A DNA stretch of 15,969 bases from MGBC108787 sp964430695 (lineage in GTDB: Bacteria > Bacillota_I > Bacilli_A > RF39 > UBA660), in NCBI GenBank assembly GCA_964430695.1, contig CAYSFO010000034.1, forward strand, positions 1-15,969, read 5' to 3'. Both the position numbers and the translations under genes were made by a program. Positions 6,468 to 14,005 of the stretch are shown here, in pieces. The first letter of the stretch is position 1, and every line of letters begins with the position of its first letter. The notes under the pieces were generated by a model, which was given only the letters and a program-made list of their open reading frames with translations, was not told the DNA's origin and did not search any database.

Positions 6468-6535
6468 TTAATCAAAGATGATTAAGAGGATAATTATCGC
6501 TATAAGAGCTACAATCAATAAATCATGTTTTTCAT
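6468..6535 (-). pseudogene. Frameshifted copy of the tiny hydrophobic peptide gene
   Basis: In the frame ending at TAA (6468-6470) the sequence encodes HDLLIVALIAIIILLIIFD, clearly homologous to the peptide at 996-1064. The ATG at 6533-6535 is out of frame with it: the A-run behind the ATG has five A residues where six would restore Met-Lys-Lys-His. Read literally from that ATG, translation stops after six codons (MKNMIY). The upstream region lacks the strong GGGAGGTGG seen in copy 1, and no in-frame ATG, GTG or TTG stands before the hydrophobic part except an internal TTG. It is therefore most likely a decayed copy, unless the homopolymer length is an error or slippage restores the frame. 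Confidence 0.6.
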
Positions 6536-6620
6536 TTGCGGGTACTTCTTTAATTATTTTTTAGAATGGCAAACCTTAGAATTTCATGCCTTGCAGCTAA
6601 AAAATACCATAAGTTGAAAA

Positions 6621-6716
6621 TAAAAACAAACTACAGTTTTTCTATATTTGCTTACATAAGTATACTTTTTTTAATATTTCTATAGCAAATTTTAGTATCT
6701 GTAGTTTTATTTTTAC
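6621..6716 (-). repeat. Large imperfect inverted repeat behind tex, probable terminator
   Basis: The left arm (about 6621-6652) and right arm (about 6684-6716) are imperfectly complementary over some 30 bases. The outer core AACTACAG (6629-6636) pairs perfectly with CTGTAGTT (6699-6706), and an AGCAAA/TTTGCT block pairs further in. On the minus strand the hairpin is followed by a T-rich stretch, so it can end tex transcription. It is larger than the other terminators here and could be a relic of a small mobile repeat. Confidence 0.55.
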
Positions 6717-6731
6717 CATTTTTAAATTTTA

Positions 6732-8846
6732 TTAAATTAATGTTAAATTTACTTTTTCTTTTTCTTTATCAATTTTGTCCACATGACAAGTGATAATATC
6801 TCCAACATGTATGACATCTAACGGATTGGATACATATTCTTTGCTTAGTTTAGAAATGTGGATAAGCCCATCATTGTGTAGTCCAATATCTACAAAAGCT
6901 CCAAAAGATACAACATTTCGAACGGTTCCCGTAAGTTCCATTCCTTCTTTCAAATCATCAATTGTTAAAACATCACTTTTTAATAAAACATCGTCTAGAG
7001 AATCTCTGGGGTCTAATCCAGGGTTTAATAATTCTTTAATAATATCTTCTATAGTATAAGTATCTATTGCAAATTTTTTAGCTAATTCTTCTACATTTGC
7101 ATTTGTTAATGTATTTTTAAATGTTTCGGTTTTATCCTCTTTCATATCCAAATTTAATTCCTTTAAAATACTTTTTGTGATTTCGTAACTCTCTGGATGA
7201 ATTTTTGTTTTATCTAAAGGATTTTCTCCATCGTTTATTCTTAAAAAACCAATACATTGTTCATAAACTTTATCACTAATACCAGAAATTGTTTTAATTT
7301 CTTCTCGATTTTTAAAATTATGAAGTTTTTTAAATTTCTGAATATTCTCAATACATTTTTTATTTAAACCGGAAATATATTTTAAAATACTGCTACTTGC
7401 TGTATTAATATTGACTCCTACTTCATTTACAATTTTAGATACCGTAAAATCTAAGGCATCACTTAAGTTCCCTTGATTTACATCATGTTGGTATTCTCCG
7501 ACTCCAATGGATTTTGGGTCTATTTTAACAAGTTCTGATAATGGGTCTTGAATTCTTCTACCAATCGAAATAGCACTTCGTTTTTCTACTGTTAAATCTG
7601 GAAATTCTTCTATTGCTAGCTTACTGGCTGAATAAACACTCGCTCCAGCTTCACTTACAAGATTATATTTTACATCTAATCCTTTGATGGCATCAGCAAC
7701 AAAGAACTCACTTTCACGAGAGGCAGTTCCATTTCCGATAGCAATAATATCAACACTGTATTTTGTTATTAAATTACGAAGTATTTTTGTTGCTTCTTCT
7801 TTTTTATTATGAGGCTCATGGGGATAAATAGTGGCAATTTCTAAAACTTCTCCATAAGGATTTAAAACTGCCAATTTACACCCCGTACGGAAAGCGGGGT
7901 CAAAACCAATTACTGTTTTATTTTTTATGGGTTTTGTCATCAATAATTTTTCTAAATTATCTTTGAATGTTTTAATGGCTTCTTCGCTTGCCTTATCGGT
8001 AAGCATCGTTCTAATTTCTCTTTCGATGCTTGGTAGTATTAGACGTTTTAAAGCGTCTTTTATGGCATCCTCTACAATGTTTGCAACAAAAGAGTTTTTA
8101 TTCTTAATGACTCTTTCTTTATAATTTTCTAATACTCTATCGTTATCAAATTCAATATTTACAGAAAGAATATTTTCTTTTTCGCCACGATTGATAGCTA
8201 GTACACGATAATGTTTTATGTATTTAATACGGTCTTGAAATTCATAATACATCTCATATACTTTCTTTTCATCTTCCGCATTTTTCTTTTTTTTTGCAAC
8301 AAGAATCCCTGTATTAAAAATAAAATTACGTACCCATTTTCGTGAAGAAGCATTATCACTTATCCATTCACTAATAATGTAAGATGCATTTTTAACTGCT
8401 TCTTCCACACTCATGTTATATCCAGAAGCTAAAGACTCCGTATCTCCATTGATTGGAAAAGACATTATTTTTTTCGCAAGGGGTTCTAAACCAAGTTTTA
8501 TTGCTTCTGTTGCCTTGGTTTTCTTTTTTTCTTTAAAAGGTCGATATAAATCTTCTACTTCAATTAATTTTTCACAAGAAAGTATACTTTTCTCTAATTC
8601 ATCAGTTAGTAAATCTTTTTCTTTAATTAAGCGAATAACATCTTCTTTTCTTTTTTCTAAATTACATAAATATCTATATTGTTCTTCTATTAAACCGATT
8701 TGTTCTTCATCTAAAGCACCTGTTGCCTCTTTACGGTAACGAGCAATAAAGGGGATTGTACAATCTTCACTTAGTAATTTTAATACCGCTTGGACTTGGT
8801 CTTCTTTTACATTTAATCTATTTGCTAATTCTTTAATAATTTCCAT
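6732..8846 (-). CDS. tex: Tex, RNA-binding transcription accessory protein
   Basis: The start is the ATG at 8844-8846, seven bases behind GGAGG; a TTG four codons earlier lies on the upstream side of that site and is rejected. The product is 704 residues, slightly short for Tex but complete. In order it has an N-terminal helical region with TIPFIARYRKEATGALDE (about 30-47), a YqgF/RNase-H-like domain (about 312-440, opening TVIGFDPAFRTGCKLAVL), helix-hairpin-helix elements (about 480-560), and a C-terminal S1 RNA-binding domain (about 630-704, LTGTVRNVVSFGAFVDIGLH). Tex is a cytoplasmic nucleic-acid-binding factor associated with transcription elongation and RNA decay. An intrinsic terminator ends directly upstream of the ribosome binding site, so either a promoter is hidden there or tex depends on readthrough. 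Confidence 0.95.
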   Translation of the reverse strand: MEIIKELANRLNVKEDQVQAVLKLLSEDCTIPFIARYRKEATGALDEEQIGLIEEQYRYLCNLEKRKEDVIRLIKEKDLLTDELEKSILSCEKLIEVEDLYRPFKEKKKTKATEAIKLGLEPLAKKIMSFPINGDTESLASGYNMSVEEAVKNASYIISEWISDNASSRKWVRNFIFNTGILVAKKKKNAEDEKKVYEMYYEFQDRIKYIKHYRVLAINRGEKENILSVNIEFDNDRVLENYKERVIKNKNSFVANIVEDAIKDALKRLILPSIEREIRTMLTDKASEEAIKTFKDNLEKLLMTKPIKNKTVIGFDPAFRTGCKLAVLNPYGEVLEIATIYPHEPHNKKEEATKILRNLITKYSVDIIAIGNGTASRESEFFVADAIKGLDVKYNLVSEAGASVYSASKLAIEEFPDLTVEKRSAISIGRRIQDPLSELVKIDPKSIGVGEYQHDVNQGNLSDALDFTVSKIVNEVGVNINTASSSILKYISGLNKKCIENIQKFKKLHNFKNREEIKTISGISDKVYEQCIGFLRINDGENPLDKTKIHPESYEITKSILKELNLDMKEDKTETFKNTLTNANVEELAKKFAIDTYTIEDIIKELLNPGLDPRDSLDDVLLKSDVLTIDDLKEGMELTGTVRNVVSFGAFVDIGLHNDGLIHISKLSKEYVSNPLDVIHVGDIITCHVDKIDKEKEKVNLTLI

Positions 8847-8855
8847 AAATTCCTC

Positions 8856-8888
8856 CAAAAAAATAAGATATAGAAGTGACTCTATATC
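8856..8888 (-). terminator. Intrinsic terminator between the TasA-like gene and tex
   Basis: On the minus strand GATATAGA pairs perfectly with TCTATATC over 8 bp, followed by TTATTTTTTT. The T-run touches the tex ribosome binding site (GGAGG). The plus strand also has a T-rich stretch behind the stem. Confidence 0.75.
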
Positions 8889-8900
8889 CTTTTTTATTTT

Positions 8901-9497
8901 TTATACTTCTTCTATAAACAATTTACCACTTATTGTTTTTCCCATATCGTCTTTTTGATCTACATCAATAACATTTTCATAAGTAACTTCCAATATGTAT
9001 CCTTTAGTTACTCCACCTTCAATAGATAAGGTTTCGCTTATGGCGTTTGTTACACTCGGAAATATTCCAGATGCTAATAACGCTTTTTCTACTACTGGTT
9101 CTTCTGTACCCTCTGTCTCACTAAAATCTGTTTCTGCTGTTGCTTCACTTTTTGGCACTACATATTCATATAGTTTATAGGTTATATCTTCTTTTCTTAT
9201 AAACTCTTCATTCCTTACTTCTTGCATCACAACTTTATAACTAATTGTTGCTGTTCCTTTATTTTCTAATGTAAATGTCTTACTAAAAGTATCTCCTGGA
9301 ATCATATTTTCTATAGTCATTACTGCACCGTCTACAAAATTTATATTGAAGTCTGCTGTTCCTACTTTAGTACTGTCTGGATCTCCAGTTTCTTGTACAG
9401 TAGTTATATAATAAGCATAACTTGCTGATAAAACTGCTACTATAAATAAGATAATTGACACTATAGAAATAATAATTGTCGTCTTTTTATTAGACAT
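8901..9497 (-). CDS. Secreted or membrane-anchored TasA/CalY-like protein with SipW-type signal
   Basis: The 198-residue protein has a basic N-terminus (MSNKKTT), a hydrophobic stretch (about 8-28) and then SASYAYYITT, the A-x-YAY pattern of SipW-cognate signal peptides on camelysin/TasA-type proteins. The exported part is a beta-rich, acidic domain with a 'VGTADFNINF' opening and an 'LENKGTATISYKV' strand typical of TasA/CalY-like jelly-roll domains. An acidic low-complexity insertion lies at about 116-138. TasA relatives form matrix fibres or surface proteins; no such role is shown here, and no SipW peptidase gene is in the window. AGGTGA lies six bases before the ATG. It has its own consensus promoter at 9525-9553 and its own terminator, so it is a single-gene transcript. 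Confidence 0.6.
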   Translation of the reverse strand: MSNKKTTIIISIVSIILFIVAVLSASYAYYITTVQETGDPDSTKVGTADFNINFVDGAVMTIENMIPGDTFSKTFTLENKGTATISYKVVMQEVRNEEFIRKEDITYKLYEYVVPKSEATAETDFSETEGTEEPVVEKALLASGIFPSVTNAISETLSIEGGVTKGYILEVTYENVIDVDQKDDMGKTISGKLFIEEV

Positions 9498-9524
9498 GCT
9501 ATCACCTAATTTCTATCTATACTC

Positions 9525-9553
9525 ATTATCTATGATTCTCCCTTTTTTGTCAA
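9525..9553 (-). promoter_or_regulatory. Consensus sigma-A promoter of the TasA-like gene
   Basis: Minus-strand TTGACA (9548-9553) and GATAAT (9525-9530) have a 17-bp spacer, the best-matching promoter in the window. The -35 abuts the stop codon of the gene at 9554. Confidence 0.75.
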
Positions 9554-10099
9554 TTATTTTGTTTTGGTTTGACTTTCCTCTTTTATATTTTTAAACCATT
9601 TTTTAAAAGTTTTTGCAAAAAAGGATAAAGCAATCACAACATAGGCGATTTCAATAAAAAGACCCCATAAAGCTAATATAGTTATATCACTATTAAAAAT
9701 GGCTTCTGTTAAACGATCTCCTAAATCTCGAATAAATATAAAGGGAATCTTTAAAACACAAGTAATGATAATTAATAATAAAATATCTAATAAAATTTTA
9801 CTGCGTTTTTTACTATCACTATTTTTTAATACGGTACTTAACTCAACTAAATCATTATAAAATTCTTTAAACCAAGCAAATCGTTTATCTGCTTTCACGG
9901 TCTTATAATTTAAACCATGTCTTTTACAAACTTCTTTTACAATATCATCCATGGAACCAAAGCTATTAATCACTTCTAAATCAGATAATTTGGATTCATC
10001 TATTTTATTTATATAATAAAGGACTTCTTTTTCTAATTCGTCTTTATCTAAAAAGTTTAAATTTTTTCTTAATGTTTTTAAAAATTCTCCTCTACTCAT
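9554..10099 (-). CDS. HAAS/DUF1700-like membrane protein
   Basis: The 181-residue protein begins MSRGEFLKTLRKNLNFLDKDELEKEVLYY and continues to a 'VINSFGSMDDIVKEV' segment. This is the helical HAAS/DUF1700 pattern, in which a Leu-rich acidic repeat ends in a G-S-x-x-D/E-I motif. Two hydrophobic segments follow at about 103-125 and 142-163, with a basic tail. HAAS proteins are usually paired with a PadR-type repressor and may act as membrane-linked regulators; here the partner is instead a large unknown protein, and no PadR is visible. The ATG overlaps the upstream gene's stop (ATGA), and GGAGG precedes it, so the two are translationally coupled. No terminator follows. Confidence 0.62.
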   Translation of the reverse strand: MSRGEFLKTLRKNLNFLDKDELEKEVLYYINKIDESKLSDLEVINSFGSMDDIVKEVCKRHGLNYKTVKADKRFAWFKEFYNDLVELSTVLKNSDSKKRSKILLDILLLIIITCVLKIPFIFIRDLGDRLTEAIFNSDITILALWGLFIEIAYVVIALSFFAKTFKKWFKNIKEESQTKTK

Positions 10100-11868
10100 A
10101 AAATGCCTCCATTTTCTTTATTATACATCATATCTTTATTGTAATTACATCTATTTTTTTCTTTCATGCTTGTAATTACAATATACTCTTTTCTTTTTAC
10201 AACCTTATCCTTTTCATATTTGACAACAATTACATTCTCCTTTTTTGTTTTACTAGAAATTTTCTCTTTTAATAAGAAAATTGTATCGGTTTTCCTTTCC
10301 ATCAATTCTGGATTTTCGACAATATCTAATTGTTTAACAACACTCACTGGAGAATAATAGATTGGAACATTCGGAAGGATAGTTGTTATATAAGAAGTTT
10401 TATTATTATAATTGAAAATGTTTTTTAAGTAAAGAGTAATGATTTCTTTACTTTTGTCCATATAATAACCATAAAAAGCGTTTTCTAAACTTAAAGATAA
10501 ATGCTTTAAAATACGAATAGATTCTATTAAAGAGGCCATAAAAGATTCAAACGTATTTATTTTTAAAACACTAAAATATTTCACACGTATTTTTGCATTA
10601 ATATAGTTATCTAACATAGTAAATGCTTCATTAAATGGTTCTATTTGTTTATCTACAATCAATCTACTAATGATTTCATTCACATTTAATTCATCTACAA
10701 CATCTTTTTCAATTAATATATTTAAACACTCTTTTAAAAAGGAAGAGGCAACAAAACAAGCCGATTTTTCTTTTTTAGATAATTTATCATACATGGTATT
10801 TAATTGTACTAACAATTCTTCTTTGTTTAATATATCTCCTATTCCATCTTCTTCTATCATTTCTGGAACTTCAATTGATAGTTTTTCTAAATCCACTAAA
10901 TAGTCTCCTAATAAACTTTCCTCTATATTTTCTTTATTTTCATATTTAGAAGCAATTCGCTTTTTCTCTTTTTCAATATAAACATTAATATTGACCATTT
11001 TTTTGCATGGGCTATTGTTATCCACTTCTAAAATAGCTTGCATTACATCTGCTTTTGGTTTAAATAATTGTTTCTTTATTTTTAAAACCTCATCTAAAAT
11101 GGCAATTTTCTTTTTCATATCTTCTATTTCAAACGGATAACGGTTTAATAAATAGATATTTTGTAAATGGGCTTCATTGGTTTCTAAATTATAAAGATAA
11201 TCATACAAAGAATTTATAAATGTCCTTATTTCCTCTATTGTATCTAAATTTGCTAGTTCATCGTATAAAGCATTTAGTAGCTTTTCACTTTCATCATAAT
11301 CGTCCATAAAAAGTTCATAAGCTTCTGGAATTTCTTCTTCATTTTTTTGATAGACATTTAATTTTTTTCTATATTCATTTGTTATTTTTTGTAATTCTTC
11401 TCCTAATTTTTCTACTTTAAAATACGCATTATTTTGTAATTTAAATTTTTCTTTCAGAATTAAAATAAGTATATTGGCAGTTCTTAAAAGTTGTTTCTTT
11501 TTACAACTTTCTTTTGCATTTAATAAATTATTTTTATGGGAAGGAAAATCTTTCATCATATTAGCAGTTAAAACAATTCCATTATATTTATATAAAACTT
11601 TGGGATTTAGAATTTCGTAGTTATCAAATTCTACTTCTAATGAAACTTCGTCTTTATTGTTTGTAAACCACCAATATTTAAAAACTTCTTCTTCTAAAGA
11701 TTCTTCCTCATAAAAATAAATAACTCTTTCTAAGTTTCCGTAATGTTTATTAGGCCATATAAAATATACCCCTAATTCCTCTTTGTTTTGGTATAAGTAG
11801 GGTGCTCTATTTAAAGAATAAAATCCATATTTTTTTAATACTTTTAAAATTTGTTCTTTCTTTAACAT
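10096..11868 (-). CDS. Helical protein of unknown function, 590 residues
   Basis: I do not recognise this family. The start is the ATG at 11866-11868, preceded by AAAGGGG at nine bases. An earlier in-frame ATG at 11890-11892 has no ribosome binding site and lies at or before the transcript start implied by the promoter at 11897-11905. The N-terminus (about 1-110) looks like a small mixed domain rich in Tyr/Phe/Trp (VYFIWPNKHYGNLE, FKYWWF). The middle (about 125-450) is long, charged and probably coiled or helical. The C-terminus has a short beta segment (YITTILPNVPIYYSPV) and a Lys-rich end. No signal peptide, membrane helix or catalytic motif is evident, so it is likely cytoplasmic. It overlaps the HAAS-like gene by four bases, implying a shared function. 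Confidence 0.75.
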   Translation of the reverse strand: MLKKEQILKVLKKYGFYSLNRAPYLYQNKEELGVYFIWPNKHYGNLERVIYFYEEESLEEEVFKYWWFTNNKDEVSLEVEFDNYEILNPKVLYKYNGIVLTANMMKDFPSHKNNLLNAKESCKKKQLLRTANILILILKEKFKLQNNAYFKVEKLGEELQKITNEYRKKLNVYQKNEEEIPEAYELFMDDYDESEKLLNALYDELANLDTIEEIRTFINSLYDYLYNLETNEAHLQNIYLLNRYPFEIEDMKKKIAILDEVLKIKKQLFKPKADVMQAILEVDNNSPCKKMVNINVYIEKEKKRIASKYENKENIEESLLGDYLVDLEKLSIEVPEMIEEDGIGDILNKEELLVQLNTMYDKLSKKEKSACFVASSFLKECLNILIEKDVVDELNVNEIISRLIVDKQIEPFNEAFTMLDNYINAKIRVKYFSVLKINTFESFMASLIESIRILKHLSLSLENAFYGYYMDKSKEIITLYLKNIFNYNNKTSYITTILPNVPIYYSPVSVVKQLDIVENPELMERKTDTIFLLKEKISSKTKKENVIVVKYEKDKVVKRKEYIVITSMKEKNRCNYNKDMMYNKENGGIL

Positions 11869-11896
11869 TTTTATATCCCCTTTATTATTCATTCAC

Positions 11897-11905
11897 ATTA
11901 TATCA
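11897..11905 (-). promoter_or_regulatory. Extended -10 promoter of the 590-residue/HAAS operon
   Basis: The minus strand reads TGATATAAT, a perfect extended -10. Its start point would fall near 11890, just upstream of the AAAGGGG that serves the ATG at 11868. It is divergent from the plus-strand promoter at 11927-11955. Confidence 0.6.
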
Positions 11906-11926
11906 TACACTGTCATTTTTTTCTAC

Positions 11927-11955
11927 TTGCTAATTGTTTCTTTTACGAGTATATT
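11927..11955 (+). promoter_or_regulatory. Promoter of the HdeD-like gene
   Basis: TTGCTA (11927-11932) and TATATT (11950-11955) have a 17-bp spacer. The ribosome binding site AGAGGTG follows about 10 bases after the -10. Confidence 0.55.
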
Positions 11956-11974
11956 AAAGTTAAGAGGTGAATGT

Positions 11975-12517
11975 ATGGAATCACAAAAAACAACTTTAAT
12001 TAAGCCGAAAAGAATTAAAGAAAAAGAGAATCAAAACTTAAAAATTTTAGGACCAATCATTATGTTAATCATTGGGATTATTTTACTAACCAATTCAAGT
12101 AAAGCTGTCATTATAGTTTGCTACTCTATAGGTGCTGTCATTATCGCTTTTGGAGCTTTCCAGTTATTGTCTTACTATCGTTTAAAGCAAGAGTTAAATG
12201 TGGAGGATAATAAAAAAATGGTTGTAGGAACTTCTACTATTTTTATAGGTATTATCGTCATCTTATTATCTGGTGCGATCGAAACTTTTTTGCGATTTAT
12301 TATTGGATTTGCTTTGGTATTTAATGGTGTTAAAAAGACAATGATTGCTATTAATGAACGAAATTCGATTTTACTTATTGAAGGAATTATTTTTGTGGCT
12401 ATGGGTTTATATACAATCTTAGCCGAAAATATCGTTTTTCAAATCATAGGCGTTTTGTTAATCTTATCTAGTATTATTGATTTAGTTACTTACTTTAAAG
12501 AAAAAAATAAAGCATAG
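11975..12517 (+). CDS. DUF308/HdeD-like membrane protein
   Basis: The start is the ATG at 11975-11977, preceded by AGAGGTG; the frame is open further upstream, but that segment overlaps the promoter. The 180-residue product has a short basic cytoplasmic N-terminus (KPKRIKEKEN) and then about six hydrophobic helices in three similar hairpins, each with the 'IIGIILL / GxxLIxxGxxxL' small-residue pattern of HdeD/DUF308 proteins (for example LIIGIILLTNSSKAV, FIGIIVILLSGAIETFL, IGVLLILSSIIDLVTYF). HdeD is linked to acid stress in enterobacteria; in Bacillota the role of DUF308 proteins is unknown. It is the only plus-strand gene besides tspO. Its stop codon lies inside the bidirectional terminator shared with the gene at 12529. 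Confidence 0.75.
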   Translation: MESQKTTLIKPKRIKEKENQNLKILGPIIMLIIGIILLTNSSKAVIIVCYSIGAVIIAFGAFQLLSYYRLKQELNVEDNKKMVVGTSTIFIGIIVILLSGAIETFLRFIIGFALVFNGVKKTMIAINERNSILLIEGIIFVAMGLYTILAENIVFQIIGVLLILSSIIDLVTYFKEKNKA

Positions 12518-12538
12518 AATGAAATGCTTTATTTTTTT
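12501..12538. terminator. Shared bidirectional terminator containing both stop codons
   Basis: The arms 12501-12515 and 12524-12538 are perfectly complementary over 15 bp (AAAAAAATAAAGCAT and ATGCTTTATTTTTTT) with an 8-base loop. Each strand ends in seven T residues. The stop of the plus-strand gene (12515-12517) and the stop of the minus-strand gene (12529-12531) both lie within the element. Confidence 0.9.
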
Positions 12539-13158
12539 GTACTTGTTTTTTGCTTTGTTGTAGATGTCTTTTTCTTGGTGGCTGCTTTTTTAGGTGTTGT
12601 TTTTACCGTTTCTTTTTTTTCTGTCATTATTTCTTTTTTAGGTTCCTCAGTTGTATTATCTTCTTTTGCCATATAGACTAAAAATACTACACCAGCAACG
12701 GCTATTAGAAGAACAATGACTGTAATCGCAGCACCATTTGAGTCATCTGCATTTCCCTCTATGAAAGGAGCCACATAGTCTTTATAACTATCACTTTCAT
12801 AAGACGTTTTAATTGCTTCTTTGATACTGTCATCATAGGTAGAAGCATATCCTTTGAATGTTTGGTCTCCAATAACGATATAAGGAACACCTTTTATTTC
12901 ATCTCCAAAAGATTCTCCGACTTTCTCCATTAGTTCGCTATCTGATTTATTTTTTACTACATCTTTTGCTACTAAATTGAAATAATTTTTAAATTCTTCA
13001 TCTTCTAATAAACTATTAAAAAACGTTAAAGCATTGGCACAATATTGGCATCCTTCTCTTTTAAATATGTAAACGTTAATTTTATCTTTAGCAAATACAC
13101 CTATTGGGAATAATGCCATAATGGTTAACACTAATAATAAATTTTTAATTTTTTTCAT
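12529..13158 (-). CDS. Membrane-anchored extracytoplasmic thioredoxin-like protein
   Basis: The start is the ATG at 13156-13158, correctly spaced behind AAGGAGGAG; an earlier ATG lies upstream of that site and is rejected. The 209-residue product has a signal peptide (1-23, ending VFA before KDK) and a thioredoxin/glutaredoxin-like domain opening INVYIFKREGCQYC with a CxxC at 37-40 and the cis-proline loop GVPYIVIG (Pro92). A membrane helix follows at about 143-164, then a roughly 45-residue tail almost entirely Lys, Thr, Ser and Ala. The positive-inside rule puts the redox domain outside and the tail in the cytoplasm. It probably reduces or exchanges disulfides in exported proteins; its partner is unknown. 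A TATAAT (13181-13186) precedes the gene. Confidence 0.8.
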   Translation of the reverse strand: MKKIKNLLLVLTIMALFPIGVFAKDKINVYIFKREGCQYCANALTFFNSLLEDEEFKNYFNLVAKDVVKNKSDSELMEKVGESFGDEIKGVPYIVIGDQTFKGYASTYDDSIKEAIKTSYESDSYKDYVAPFIEGNADDSNGAAITVIVLLIAVAGVVFLVYMAKEDNTTEEPKKEIMTEKKETVKTTPKKAATKKKTSTTKQKTSTKK

Positions 13159-13180
13159 TCTTACTCCTCCTTGCATTCCT

Positions 13181-13186
13181 ATTATA
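13181..13186 (-). promoter_or_regulatory. Putative -10 of the thioredoxin-like gene
   Basis: A TATAAT on the minus strand stands 23 bases before the ATG at 13158. There is no convincing -35 (TAGATT at 17 bp), so the call is tentative. Confidence 0.35.
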
Positions 13187-13206
13187 CAACCAATTTAAAA
13201 AATAAT

Positions 13207-13935
13207 CTATTTCTTTTGTATTAAACAAAAATCATCATCTTCCATATCTACATTTTCTGTAGAATTACAATCAAATAATTCTATAATTATCTGTTCTACT
13301 TCACTTTTTTGTGCCTTTAATTTTTTAAATGTATTTCCCTTAACAATCTCTGAAATGAGAATCTTTCTTTTTAGTCGTAGATACAGTTTTCCCTCTTTAA
13401 GAAATGGTTCAAAAAGATTGATATCAATTCCAAAAGTGCTAGCTGTTCGAAAAATAAAAGGCAAATCTTCTTCAATAAAAGAACATATTTTTTGAAAATA
13501 AACATCATACATTGCAACATTATAATTTTTATTTTTATGATTTGTATTGGCATCTATTAGACTTTTGTAATCAACTAAATTGCATGTATTTCCTTCTCCT
13601 TGTACTCTTTCACAACTATTTATATTAATAAAATGATTTCTAGCCAACATTTTTAAACAGTAAGTAGTAAAAGCTTGGCTATAACTATAATAGGTAATAT
13701 TTCCAATCTTTAAATCCTGAAAAACATTAATTAATTCCATAAAAAAATAAGCACGTGAATCTGAAAAAAATAGGCTATTTAGTAAGAGAGAGAAAGAATA
13801 AATATTTTGAGATATATTATAAACTTTTTTATTTTCTGGATTTCTAAAACTGTTAATAAAAAATTTCTTTTGCATTCTTTTTAATTTCTTTTTTTTATAT
13901 TCTAGATTTTTCTTTATTTCTAAAAAATTATTCAT
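13207..13935 (-). CDS. Protein of unknown function, 242 residues
   Basis: I do not recognise this protein. It begins MNNFLEIKKNLEYKKKKLKRMQKK, a very basic amphipathic segment, followed by a largely helical body rich in Asn, Phe, Tyr and Ile, and it ends in an acidic patch (VDMEDDDF) before LIQKK. There are four scattered cysteines, no signal peptide, no convincing membrane helix and no obvious catalytic motif. ACAGGTG stands 10 bases before the ATG, a weak but acceptable ribosome binding site. A minus-strand TATAAT (13958-13963) lies 22 bases before the start and behind the terminator of the CotF-like gene, so it is probably transcribed alone. The composition (many AT-rich Asn/Lys/Ile codons) matches the neighbourhood. 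A rapidly evolving lineage-specific protein is likely. Confidence 0.6.
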   Translation of the reverse strand: MNNFLEIKKNLEYKKKKLKRMQKKFFINSFRNPENKKVYNISQNIYSFSLLLNSLFFSDSRAYFFMELINVFQDLKIGNITYYSYSQAFTTYCLKMLARNHFININSCERVQGEGNTCNLVDYKSLIDANTNHKNKNYNVAMYDVYFQKICSFIEEDLPFIFRTASTFGIDINLFEPFLKEGKLYLRLKRKILISEIVKGNTFKKLKAQKSEVEQIIIELFDCNSTENVDMEDDDFCLIQKK

Positions 13936-13957
13936 AATAATAAAACACCTGTGCTTT

Positions 13958-13963
13958 ATTATA
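13958..13963 (-). promoter_or_regulatory. Putative -10 of the 242-residue gene
   Basis: TATAAT on the minus strand, 22 bases before the ATG at 13935 and just behind the terminator at 13974-14005. No -35 match was found. Confidence 0.35.
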
Positions 13964-13973
13964 CTAAAAAACG

Positions 13974-14005
13974 AAAAAAAAGGAAGGTTTAATTATCTTC
14001 CTTTT
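13974..14005 (-). terminator. Intrinsic terminator of the CotF-like pair
   Basis: On the minus strand AAAAGGAAG pairs with CTTCCTTTT over 9 bp around a 10-base loop and leads into a T-run. The CotF-like gene's stop codon (13989-13991) lies in the loop. Confidence 0.8.

Noticed and set aside
13371..13553. A 60-codon minus-strand frame inside the 242-residue gene
   Set aside because: It lies entirely within another minus-strand gene in a different frame, has no ribosome binding site and no recognisable features.
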